NCBI RefSeq assembly: GCF_042654345.1
Contig: NZ_JBHSGB010000015.1
Span: 1 to 64,000, forward strand
DNA from: Pararheinheimera marina
GTDB taxonomy: Bacteria; Pseudomonadota; Gammaproteobacteria; Enterobacterales; Alteromonadaceae
DNA length: 64,000 nucleotides
Reading direction: 5' to 3'
The translations under genes were made by a program, and so were the position numbers. This document shows positions 1-6,954 of the stretch, piece after piece (position 1 is the stretch's first letter; each line of letters begins with the position of its first letter). The notes beneath the pieces are model-generated. The model did not search any database and had not been told where the DNA came from. It was given only the letters and a program-made list of their open reading frames with translations.

Positions 1-99
1 TTAGGCGGGAGCATCGTTCCTACCCAAGGCAAGTCAAACGGAAACCAAGCAAATATGCGCACAAAAAATAATGCCAGTCAGCTTAACTGACTGGCATTA
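1..99 (+). mobile_element. Right end of an IS4-like insertion sequence (transposase tail plus terminal inverted repeat)
   Basis: An open frame enters from the left edge at base 3 and stops at 69-71. Its last residues, YPRQVKRKPSKYAHKK, resemble the basic C-terminal tail of IS4-family DDE transposases (from memory). Bases 82-99, read on the minus strand, give TAATGCCAGTCAGTTAAG, which differs from the IS4 terminal repeat as I remember it at only two positions. The element should therefore end near base 99. Only the tail is visible, so completeness and activity cannot be judged. The 12-bp palindrome at 70-81/87-98 includes this end. Confidence 0.5.
3..71 (+). CDS. IS4-family transposase, C-terminal fragment (runs off the left edge)
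   Basis: Twenty-two codons are visible, in the frame beginning at base 3, and they end in a TAA. The segment is strongly basic, with a YPRxVKxKPSKY pattern typical of the extreme C-terminus of IS4-type transposases. No catalytic DDE residue lies in the visible part, so the family assignment rests on this tail and on the adjacent terminal repeat. Confidence 0.45.
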   Translation, partial: RREHRSYPRQVKRKPSKYAHKK

Positions 100-121
100 C
101 GGCTAAAGAGCCGCTTTTTTT
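100..121 (+). terminator. Intrinsic-terminator-like hairpin with T-run
   Basis: A 5-bp stem CGGCT/AGCCG (100-104, 109-113) is followed by C and seven T (115-121) on the plus strand. On the minus strand, the strand of ldhA, the stem is preceded by an A-run, but the expected T-run is replaced by the end of the IS4-like element. This looks like a formerly bidirectional terminator of ldhA next to which the IS inserted. Confidence 0.5.
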
Positions 122-133
122 GGTCTAAAACTG

Positions 134-1117
134 TCAGAGTTCGGTGCCAGCTAAGCGGTTTTCGCTGAAGGCCAGCAAATTGTCACTGGTGGTCTGGCAA
201 ATTTGTTGCAGTGCTTCCTGGGTAAAAAATGCCTGATGGCCAGTAATGAGCACATTCGGGAAGGTCAGCAAACGTTTGAAGACCTCATCATCAATCAACT
301 GCTCAGACAAATCCCGGAAGAATAAATCAGCTTCCTGCTCATACACGTCCAGCCCCAGGTAGCCAATTTTCCGACTCTTCAGGCCTTTAATCACCGCCTT
401 GGTATCCACCAATCCACCGCGGCTGGTGTTAATTAACATCACACCATCTTTCATCAACAGCAAACTGGATTCATTCACCAGGTGAGCTGTTTGGGGCGTG
501 AGCGGGCAGTGCAGGCTGATCACATCGGCTTGCACAAACAAATCTTCTAAATTCATATAACTGGCACCCAGTTGAACTAACTCCGGGTCTTGGCTCAGAT
601 CGTGACAGACCAGACGGCAGCCAAAGCCGAGCAGAATGCGGGCTGTCGCTTTGCCTATTTTGCCGGTGCCCACCAGGCCAATGGTTTTGCCGTGCAGATT
701 AAAACCAAGCAAGCCGTCCAGTGCAAAATTATCATCCCGCACTCGGTTGTAGGCTTTATGCAGTTTACGGTTCAGGCAGAGGATCATGGCGACTGTGTGT
801 TCAGCAACCGCCTCTGGAGAGTAGGCTGGTACCCGGGCGACCCGTATGCCAAGTGTTTTGGCTTTGTCCAGGTCAACATTATTAAAACCGGCGCAGCGCA
901 GCGCGACCATGCGGATGCCTTGTTGGTAGAGCGCATCCAGCACTGGGGCCGATAAATCATCGTTAACAAAACAGCAGACGGCGTCAAAACCCTGAGCTAA
1001 ACCGACGCTGTTGGCATCGAGCTTAGTGTCAAAATAACTGAATTCCAGCCGGGCAGAAGCCCATTGCTGGAAGCTTTGCTGATCGTATTTTTTAGCACTG
1101 AACAAGGCAACTTTCAT
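134..1117 (-). CDS. ldhA: D-lactate dehydrogenase (D-2-hydroxyacid dehydrogenase family)
   Basis: Reduces pyruvate to D-lactate with NADH in the cytoplasm, a fermentative NAD-regenerating step. The 327-residue protein has the family layout. A split substrate domain flanks a Rossmann domain with GLVGTGKIG (about residue 146). The catalytic Arg is in NTSRGGLVD, the Glu in the DVYEQEAD region and the His in GHQAFFT near the C-terminus. The YEQEADLFF segment and overall length match LdhA rather than serine- or glyoxylate-type members. The start at MKVALFS is chosen because an AAAGGAG ribosome site lies 6-7 nt upstream; an earlier in-frame ATG has none. Followed by a damaged terminator next to an IS end. 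Confidence 0.9.
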   Translation of the reverse strand: MKVALFSAKKYDQQSFQQWASARLEFSYFDTKLDANSVGLAQGFDAVCCFVNDDLSAPVLDALYQQGIRMVALRCAGFNNVDLDKAKTLGIRVARVPAYSPEAVAEHTVAMILCLNRKLHKAYNRVRDDNFALDGLLGFNLHGKTIGLVGTGKIGKATARILLGFGCRLVCHDLSQDPELVQLGASYMNLEDLFVQADVISLHCPLTPQTAHLVNESSLLLMKDGVMLINTSRGGLVDTKAVIKGLKSRKIGYLGLDVYEQEADLFFRDLSEQLIDDEVFKRLLTFPNVLITGHQAFFTQEALQQICQTTSDNLLAFSENRLAGTEL

Positions 1118-1181
1118 TCTGCGGCTCCTTTGCATAAAACACCAGCCTACCGGAAAACAGCCACAAAATCCCGATGTCAGA

Positions 1182-1667
1182 TCAAGATTTCAGCACTTCT
1201 TCCACCGATTGGCACAAACTCATCGGCTTGGTTCTTGGCGCATAGCGTTTGACCACATCACCCTGGCGGTTGACCAGAAACTTGGTGAAGTTCCATTTAA
1301 TGGCGCGGGTTTTCATCAGGCCTCTGGCCTGGTCTTTTAAGTATTCGAACAGAGGGTCGGCATCAAGGCCGTTCACCTGCACCTTGCCAAAAACCGGGAA
1401 GTTAACGCCATAATTAAGCTGACAAAACTGCTGGATTTCCTGATCTGTGCCAGGCTCCTGAGTACCAAACTGGTTGCATGGAAAGGCCAGCACGACAAAA
1501 CCGTCGGCTTTGTATTTTTGATACAGCTGCTCTAATTCCTGATACTGAGGGGTAAAACCGCATTGACTGGCTGTGTTGACGATAAGTAAAACCTTGTCGC
1601 GGTAACTGGCCAGGTCGACCGTCTGGCCCTGATGATCATTGACTTTAAAATGGTGAACTTTCGGCAT
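1182..1667 (-). CDS. Glutathione peroxidase family thiol peroxidase
   Basis: Reduces hydrogen peroxide and organic hydroperoxides with thiol reductants (thioredoxin or glutathione) in the cytoplasm. In the 161-residue chain the peroxidatic Cys36 sits in NTASQCGFTPQ, followed by FPCNQFG with the catalytic-site Gln region and by WNFTKFLV with the conserved Trp/Asn. Cysteine rather than selenocysteine, and the FPCNQFG second Cys, fit the bacterial BtuE/Gpx type. The start MPKVHHF is preferred because AAGGA lies just upstream; a 14-residue upstream extension has no ribosome site. Its own promoter probably lies in the divergent gap to the gene at 1763. Confidence 0.9.
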   Translation of the reverse strand: MPKVHHFKVNDHQGQTVDLASYRDKVLLIVNTASQCGFTPQYQELEQLYQKYKADGFVVLAFPCNQFGTQEPGTDQEIQQFCQLNYGVNFPVFGKVQVNGLDADPLFEYLKDQARGLMKTRAIKWNFTKFLVNRQGDVVKRYAPRTKPMSLCQSVEEVLKS

Positions 1668-1762
1668 AACAGTCCTTTTTGGCAATTGGTCGCCTGTTTT
1701 TGCAATCATTGCAGCGACTCAGTAAGCTTGGCCTCAGTCTGTCACAGAAATAAGTCAAAAAT

Positions 1763-2662
1763 ATGTCAGTTTTATCTCAACAAAAGGTTGCGTTTATAGG
1801 GCTCGGTGTTATGGGCTACCCTATGGCCGGGCATTTGCAGCGCAACGGGTATCAGGTCACCGTGTTTAACCGCACTCAGGCAAAAGCTGAACAATGGGCC
1901 AGCGAATTTGGTGGCAACTGGGCGGCAAGCCCGGCCTTGGCAGCGCAAGACGCTGCGCTGGTGATGCTCTGTGTTGGCAATGACGACGACGTGCGATCGG
2001 TGGTTTACGGTGAGCAGGGGGTGTTGGCGTCCATGGCAGCCGGCGCCGTGCTGATTGATCATACCACGGCGTCAGCGGAGCTGGCGCGGGAGCTTAATGC
2101 GGCCTGCGCAGCCAAACAGTTTGGCTTTCTGGATGCGCCGGTCTCAGGCGGTCAGGCGGGGGCGCAAAATGGCGCTTTAACCATTATGCTCGGTGGTGAG
2201 CCAGAGCATTTTGCCAAAGCCGAGCCTTGTTTACAGTCTTATGCACGTTCCGCCAAGCTGCTGGGACCCGCTGGCTCAGGTCAGCTGGCAAAAATGGTGA
2301 ACCAGATTTGTATTGCCGGTGTGGTCCAGGGCCTGGCGGAAGCCATGCATTTTGCTCAGCAAGCAGGTCTGGATGGTCATGCTGTACTGGATGTGATCAG
2401 CAAAGGTGCCGCACAGTCCTGGCAGATGGAAAACCGCGGTCACACTATGCTGGACGGTCAGTATAACTTTGGCTTTGCGGTCGATTGGATGCGCAAGGAC
2501 TTGTCGATTACCCTGAACGAAGCCCGCCGCAATGGTGCGACCTTGCCTATAACCGGCTTGGTTGACCAATTCTACGCGCAGGTTCAGGCGCAGGGGGGCG
2601 GCCGCTGGGATACCTCCAGTCTGCTCACCGTGCTGCAGCGTCACCCAGCCAACAAAGGCTGA
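1763..2662 (+). CDS. NAD(P)-dependent beta-hydroxyacid dehydrogenase (3-hydroxyisobutyrate dehydrogenase family)
   Basis: A 299-residue oxidoreductase of the beta-hydroxyacid dehydrogenase family. N-terminal Rossmann motif GLGVMGYPMAGHL, substrate-binding DAPVSGGQAG near residue 123, and the catalytic Lys in GSGQLAKMVNQI. Family members act on 3-hydroxyisobutyrate, tartronate semialdehyde, succinic semialdehyde or related compounds. The substrate here cannot be assigned from sequence alone, because a second and better-placed 3-hydroxyisobutyrate dehydrogenase (mmsB, 19689) lies in the valine operon. This copy stands alone, divergent from the peroxidase gene, and is more likely a GlxR- or succinic-semialdehyde-reductase-type enzyme. 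Confidence 0.85.
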   Translation: MSVLSQQKVAFIGLGVMGYPMAGHLQRNGYQVTVFNRTQAKAEQWASEFGGNWAASPALAAQDAALVMLCVGNDDDVRSVVYGEQGVLASMAAGAVLIDHTTASAELARELNAACAAKQFGFLDAPVSGGQAGAQNGALTIMLGGEPEHFAKAEPCLQSYARSAKLLGPAGSGQLAKMVNQICIAGVVQGLAEAMHFAQQAGLDGHAVLDVISKGAAQSWQMENRGHTMLDGQYNFGFAVDWMRKDLSITLNEARRNGATLPITGLVDQFYAQVQAQGGGRWDTSSLLTVLQRHPANKG

Positions 2663-2668
2663 GGTCTG

Positions 2669-2836
2669 TTAATCCAGGCTGGTGCTGGCCAAACCTAAGG
2701 TCAGCACCAGCAACAGTGGGATCTGTACCAGATGCAACCAGAACCCGGGTTGGGTCTGCCAGCTTAACGACAACAACAAACCCCAGGTCAACACCAACAA
2801 TATCCAGACGAACGTGCGTTTTGTAATCAGTGCCAT
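2669..2836 (-). CDS. Small membrane protein, 55 residues, function unknown
   Basis: Found by reading the minus strand of the gap between 2662 and 2928. ATG at 2836 is preceded by GGAG with a 6-nt spacer; the stop TAA is at 2669-2671. The product begins MALITKRTFVWILLVLTW and has two strongly hydrophobic stretches (about residues 9-25 and 33-50) joined by a short polar SWQTQPG turn, so a two-helix inner-membrane hairpin is likely. It is convergent with the dehydrogenase gene and divergent from the AraC-type regulator. No family recognised. Confidence 0.65.
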   Translation of the reverse strand: MALITKRTFVWILLVLTWGLLLSLSWQTQPGFWLHLVQIPLLLVLTLGLASTSLD

Positions 2837-2927
2837 GATGAGCTCCTTGGTAACTGTGCTTACTTTATCTGCCGGGGTATTTCGGCTAAAGTGTCATTAT
2901 TGACCATTTAGGTGTTAAAAATGACAA

Positions 2928-3929
2928 ATGAAAACCATCGCCGTTTGGGTATCGGATCAGGTGGCCTTAGGGGCTGTGGCATCCATTCAGGACTTTTTTA
3001 CCTTTTGTAATCAGTATTGGTATTTCCTGAAGCGTCAGGAACCGCTGTTTCAGGTCAGACTAATGGGGCCTTCGCCTTTAGTTCGCTCCGGTGCTGTGCT
3101 TGTGGAAGTTGAACCTGTGGATTTGAACGCAGTAGATGCACTGATCATTCCCGGCTTTCACGACACCAAGCCTGCGGACCTGCTGCAGGCCAGCCAGGTA
3201 CTCAGTCCTTATCAAAGTCAGATCACTGATTTTTACCAGCGGGACAAATGGCTGACGGCTTTTTGTAGTGGCGCTTTTGCGTTGGCTGGCATCGGCTTGC
3301 TGGACCACAAACAAGCGACGTCCGTCTGGTTTTTTAAAGATTACTTCCGGCAGATGTTTCCAAAGGTGCAGCTGAATCTGCAACAGCTGGTGGTGCAGCA
3401 GCAGAACATTCTGACGGCAGGCGCCACCACCTCGTATCTGAATTTATGTTTACGCCTGCTGGAGCTGATGATGGATACCGCCTTTGCCCAGCAGATGGCA
3501 AAAATCATGCTGACCGATCCGAACCGAAATTCGCAGTTGCCGTATTTATCCTTGCAGTTGCCTTTAGTGCATGCCGACCCGAAACTGGCCGAAATTCAGC
3601 ACTATATGCAGCAACACCTGCGTTCGCCCTTGTCACTGGATTCGATCGCCGAGACCTTTGCGATGACCAGCCGCACCCTCATCCGTCGTTTTAAACAGCA
3701 TCTGGACGAAACGCCAATGGCGTATTTACAGCGTTTGCGGATTGAGCGCGCCAAAGCGCTGTTGGAAAACACCACTATGGCGGTGGAGCAGGTGATGACG
3801 GAGGTGGGGTATGAGGATTTGTCGTCGTTTCGGAAGTTGTTCATACACTACACCAGCCTGACGCCCAAGGCCTACCGGCACAAATTTATGGTTGAACCTG
3901 CGCTACTTTGTTGCTCTGGTGATGATTAA
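2928..3929 (+). CDS. GlxA-type transcriptional regulator: DJ-1/PfpI domain plus AraC helix-turn-helix
   Basis: A 333-residue two-domain regulator. Residues 1-190 form a DJ-1/PfpI (class I amidotransferase-like) fold with the nucleophile-elbow motif AFCSGAFALAGIGLL near residue 115. Residues about 225-325 hold two AraC-type helix-turn-helices (LDSIAETFAMTSRTLIRRFKQ, then VEQVMTEVGYEDLSSFRKLF and TPKAYR). Such GlxA-like proteins usually sense small metabolites and activate nearby catabolic or stress genes. It is transcribed away from the 55-residue membrane protein gene, an obvious candidate target, and the 91-bp gap must hold both promoters. The effector is unknown. Confidence 0.88.
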   Translation: MKTIAVWVSDQVALGAVASIQDFFTFCNQYWYFLKRQEPLFQVRLMGPSPLVRSGAVLVEVEPVDLNAVDALIIPGFHDTKPADLLQASQVLSPYQSQITDFYQRDKWLTAFCSGAFALAGIGLLDHKQATSVWFFKDYFRQMFPKVQLNLQQLVVQQQNILTAGATTSYLNLCLRLLELMMDTAFAQQMAKIMLTDPNRNSQLPYLSLQLPLVHADPKLAEIQHYMQQHLRSPLSLDSIAETFAMTSRTLIRRFKQHLDETPMAYLQRLRIERAKALLENTTMAVEQVMTEVGYEDLSSFRKLFIHYTSLTPKAYRHKFMVEPALLCCSGDD

Positions 3930-4024
3930 ATAGCCGTTCAGTTACAATGTTTAATTATTTTTAACAATATAGCGTCCACTGATGCCGACACTGCTATTAT
4001 CATGTAGCCAATTAGCTGGTTAAT

Positions 4025-4552
4025 GTGAATTGTATGTATATTTTTGACTTGGGGTGGCAGCTGTATCTTTGTTTGATCTCTGCGTTACTGCTGGTGCCGG
4101 CATTAGTCTTGTTTTTACTCTATTGGGTGTTTCCACAAAGCTTAAGGGCCTGTTTATGGGGCATGGCACTTTGCTGTCTGCTGTTCTTAGGCCTTTGTCT
4201 GAAGCTGAATGACAACAGAGTGGCGATGTCGGTGGATGCGCTGGAAATTACCGCAGGCTTGTTTCAAACCCGTGTTGAACATATTCACGCCGCCAACAGC
4301 AAAATTGACCTGCGTTTTTGTGATGAACTGGCCGAGTTTGAACCTGTGGAATTGGTGTCAGGACTGAATTTGCCCGGATACAAAGTGGGCTGGTACAAGC
4401 TGGCCAATCAGCAGCAGGCGTTCGTGATGCTGATAGGGGAGATAGACAGGGTCTCTGTGGTACGCACCGATGCCGAGATTGCCTTAATTGGCGGTGATAT
4501 TAATCAGCAGGGAATAAACGCCAGGGCACAAATTCGTGCTTTTTTACTGTAA
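4025..4552 (+). CDS. Small membrane protein with a soluble PH-like C-terminal domain
   Basis: A 175-residue protein with two hydrophobic segments (about residues 11-35 and 41-59) followed by a soluble domain of about 110 residues rich in alternating hydrophobic strands (SVDALEITAGLF, GYKVGWYKLANQQQAFVMLIG, RVSVVRTDAEIALIGG). That organisation resembles bacterial PH-domain (bPH) membrane proteins of unknown function; the resemblance is my reading, not a database hit. The start is uncertain: GTG 4025 or ATG 4034, neither with a good ribosome site. A shared bidirectional terminator follows directly. Confidence 0.7.
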   Translation: MNCMYIFDLGWQLYLCLISALLLVPALVLFLLYWVFPQSLRACLWGMALCCLLFLGLCLKLNDNRVAMSVDALEITAGLFQTRVEHIHAANSKIDLRFCDELAEFEPVELVSGLNLPGYKVGWYKLANQQQAFVMLIGEIDRVSVVRTDAEIALIGGDINQQGINARAQIRAFLL

Positions 4553-4576
4553 AAAAGCCGGCACTAAGGCCGGCTT
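4553..4576. terminator. Bidirectional intrinsic terminator between convergent genes
   Basis: An 8-bp stem AAGCCGGC/GCCGGCTT (4555-4562, 4569-4576) has six A on its left, which read as a T-run on the minus strand. It is therefore a strong terminator for the minus-strand liu/sco operon and a weaker one for the plus-strand gene ending at 4552. Confidence 0.8.
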
Positions 4577-4594
4577 GTTGTGCTGAAGCTGCTG

Positions 4595-5251
4595 TTAAAA
4601 CTGCATTTCTGCAATATCGCCATTCACCACCAGCTTACCAGCCGTCTTTTGCTGAATTTCTTCCACACTGACGCCAGGTGCCCGTTCTAATAAGTGGAAA
4701 GCGCCGTCTTTCACTTCCAGTACCGCGAGATCCGTCACAATCTTTTTCACACAGCCCACACCGGTCAATGGCAGGGTGCAACTGGTCAGCAGTTTTGATT
4801 CGCCGTATTTATCGGCATGGGTCATGGTGACAATAATGTTTTGTGCACCAGCGACTAAATCCATTGCGCCACCCATGCCTTTGACCAGTTTGCCTGGGAT
4901 CATCCAGCTTGCGATATTGCCGTTTTGGTCCACTTCAAAAGCACCCAATACGGTTAAATCCACATGACCGCCACGGATCATGGCAAAACTCTCGGCCGAG
5001 CTGAATATGGCTGCGCCTTTAATGGCAGTCACCGTTTCTTTACCGGCGTTGATCATATCGGCGTCAATTTCCGCTTCAGTCGGGTAAGGGCCCATACCCA
5101 ATAAACCGTTTTCTGACTGCAGCATTACTTCAATGCCCGCTGGCACATAGTTCGCCACTAAGGTTGGAATGCCAATGCCCAGATTGACATAGAAGCCGTC
5201 CTGTAATTCTTGTGCGACCCGCATCGCTACCTGTTCGCGTGATAAAGCCAT
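4595..5251 (-). CDS. scoB: 3-oxoacid CoA-transferase subunit B
   Basis: Beta subunit of a succinyl-CoA:3-oxoacid (acetoacetate) CoA-transferase, which activates or releases acetoacetate, the end product of leucine breakdown. The 218-residue chain has the LQSENGLLGMGPYP motif carrying the catalytic Glu that forms the enzyme-CoA thioester, and GGHVDLTVLGAFEVDQNGN typical of family I CoA-transferases. The start MALSREQ is chosen for its AAGGAGA ribosome site. It is the last gene of the liu operon, 10 nt after scoA, and ends at the bidirectional terminator. It corresponds to the CoA-transferase genes placed in LiuR regulons of Shewanella-like bacteria. Confidence 0.92.
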   Translation of the reverse strand: MALSREQVAMRVAQELQDGFYVNLGIGIPTLVANYVPAGIEVMLQSENGLLGMGPYPTEAEIDADMINAGKETVTAIKGAAIFSSAESFAMIRGGHVDLTVLGAFEVDQNGNIASWMIPGKLVKGMGGAMDLVAGAQNIIVTMTHADKYGESKLLTSCTLPLTGVGCVKKIVTDLAVLEVKDGAFHLLERAPGVSVEEIQQKTAGKLVVNGDIAEMQF

Positions 5252-5261
5252 GCTTGTCTCC

Positions 5262-5963
5262 TTAACCCTGACGGACCATACGGCGTTCAATACGTTTTTC
5301 GAAATTGCCCTTGATCACCCGGTGCACGTAAATGCCTGGGGTATGGATTTGGCTTGGTTCCAGTTCACCCGGTTCGACAATTTCTTCCACTTCAGCGACA
5401 GTAATTTTGCCGGCAGTGGCGGCCATAGGATTGAAGTTCATCGAGGTATGGCGGAACACCAGATTGCCATAACGGTCGGCTTTCCAGGCGCGCACAATAG
5501 CGAAATCGCCGGTGATGCTGTGCTCCAGCACATAATTGCGGCCATTGATTTCACGGGTTTCTTTGCCATCAGCCACAGGCGTACCATAACCTGTCGCGGT
5601 AAAAAAGGCTGGAATGCCCGCGCCGCCAGAGCGCATTTTTTCCGCCAGTGTGCCTTGAGGTGTCAGTTCCACTTCCAGCTCCCCCGACAACAGCTGTTTT
5701 TCAAACAGCGCATTTTCACCCACATAAGAAGCGATCATTTTTCTGATTTGTTTGTCTTCCAGCAGAATGCCTAAACCAAAGCCATCAACACCGCAATTAT
5801 TGGAGACTACGGTTAAATCCCGTGTGCCCATTTTTTTAATCTGGGCAATCAGGCCTTCCGGAATACCACATAAACCAAAACCGCCGGCGATCACTGTCAT
5901 GCCGTTGGTCAGGCCCGCCAGCGCTTGTTCGTAGCTGGTCACGACTTTATTAAACCCTGCCAT
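5262..5963 (-). CDS. scoA: 3-oxoacid CoA-transferase subunit A
   Basis: Alpha subunit of the same CoA-transferase, 233 residues. N-terminal GMTVIAGGFGLCGIPEGLI is the glycine-rich CoA-binding signature of family I subunit A, and SNNCGVDGFGLG follows as expected. It works with scoB to exchange CoA between succinyl-CoA and acetoacetate, so HMG-CoA lyase product can be either used or excreted. ATG is preceded by AAGGA. It lies 37 nt downstream of liuE in the same orientation. Confidence 0.92.
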   Translation of the reverse strand: MAGFNKVVTSYEQALAGLTNGMTVIAGGFGLCGIPEGLIAQIKKMGTRDLTVVSNNCGVDGFGLGILLEDKQIRKMIASYVGENALFEKQLLSGELEVELTPQGTLAEKMRSGGAGIPAFFTATGYGTPVADGKETREINGRNYVLEHSITGDFAIVRAWKADRYGNLVFRHTSMNFNPMAATAGKITVAEVEEIVEPGELEPSQIHTPGIYVHRVIKGNFEKRIERRMVRQG

Positions 5964-6000
5964 TACTTATCCTTTAGTTCGAGTGCGAATAGTACTGTTA

Positions 6001-6951
6001 TTAAGCCTTGCCGTTATTGTCGTTGCAGCGTGCACGCAGCGCCAGTCCTACTTTAGAACTAGATGTTTTGCCCAGTACGTCGCTGATGGCCCAGCCGGCC
6101 TGAGCTATTTTCTGCAGATCCACGCCAGACTCTATACCCAGGCCGTTCAGCAAATACACCACTTCTTCGGTGGCGACATTGCCGGACGCGCCAGCAGCAT
6201 AAGGGCAACCGCCCAGCCCTGCAACTGAGCTGTCGATGACGTTGATGCCCATGTGCAGTGCCTGGTAAATATTGGCCAGGGCCTGACCGTAGGTATCATG
6301 AAAATGCACAGCCAGTTTGGCTTTAGGCACCACCTCCAGCACAGCGTCCAGCATGCGCCGGACTTTTTCCGGTGTGCCCACCCCAATGGTGTCGCCCAGG
6401 GAGATTTCATAGCAGCCCATTTGATACAAGGCTTTGGCCACCCGGGCTACGTCTGCCGGGTCGACCTCGCCCTGATAAGGGCAGCCGACCACACAAGAGA
6501 CATAACCGCGGACCCGGATGCCATCAGCATGTGCTTGCGCCAGCACAGGCGCGAAACGCTCAAGGCTCTCTGCAATGCTGCAATTGATGTTCTTTTGCGT
6601 AAAGGCTTCGGATGCTGCACCAAACACCGCGACCTCGCTGGCACCAGCGGCCAGCGCTGCCTGATAGCCCTGCAAATTCGGCGTCAGTGCTGAATAGGTC
6701 AGCTGCGGGTTACGGCTGATACCGGCAAAAACGGCGGCGGAGTCGGCCATCTGTGGTACCCATTTGGGCGAGACAAAAGCGCCGGTTTCAATCACTTGCA
6801 AACCTGACGCTGACAGCGCATTGACCAAAGCGATTTTGGCTTCAAGCGACACCGCTTGTTCATTTTGCAGTCCGTCCCGAGGGCCCACTTCGACAATACG
6901 GACCTGATCTGGCAAAGCTGCGTTGGTTTTCATCTGTAAGGTCAGGGCCAT
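6001..6951 (-). CDS. liuE: Hydroxymethylglutaryl-CoA lyase
   Basis: Cleaves HMG-CoA to acetoacetate and acetyl-CoA, the last committed step of leucine degradation. The 316-residue TIM-barrel protein has the substrate/metal motif VGPRDGLQNE near residue 22, metal-ligand His residues in VHFHDTYGQALAN, and the C-terminal signature GLGGCPYAAGASGNVATE with the active-site Cys. It lies 3 nt downstream of liuD and is clearly co-transcribed with it. Confidence 0.95.
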   Translation of the reverse strand: MALTLQMKTNAALPDQVRIVEVGPRDGLQNEQAVSLEAKIALVNALSASGLQVIETGAFVSPKWVPQMADSAAVFAGISRNPQLTYSALTPNLQGYQAALAAGASEVAVFGAASEAFTQKNINCSIAESLERFAPVLAQAHADGIRVRGYVSCVVGCPYQGEVDPADVARVAKALYQMGCYEISLGDTIGVGTPEKVRRMLDAVLEVVPKAKLAVHFHDTYGQALANIYQALHMGINVIDSSVAGLGGCPYAAGASGNVATEEVVYLLNGLGIESGVDLQKIAQAGWAISDVLGKTSSSKVGLALRARCNDNNGKA

Positions 6952-6954
6952 GCT

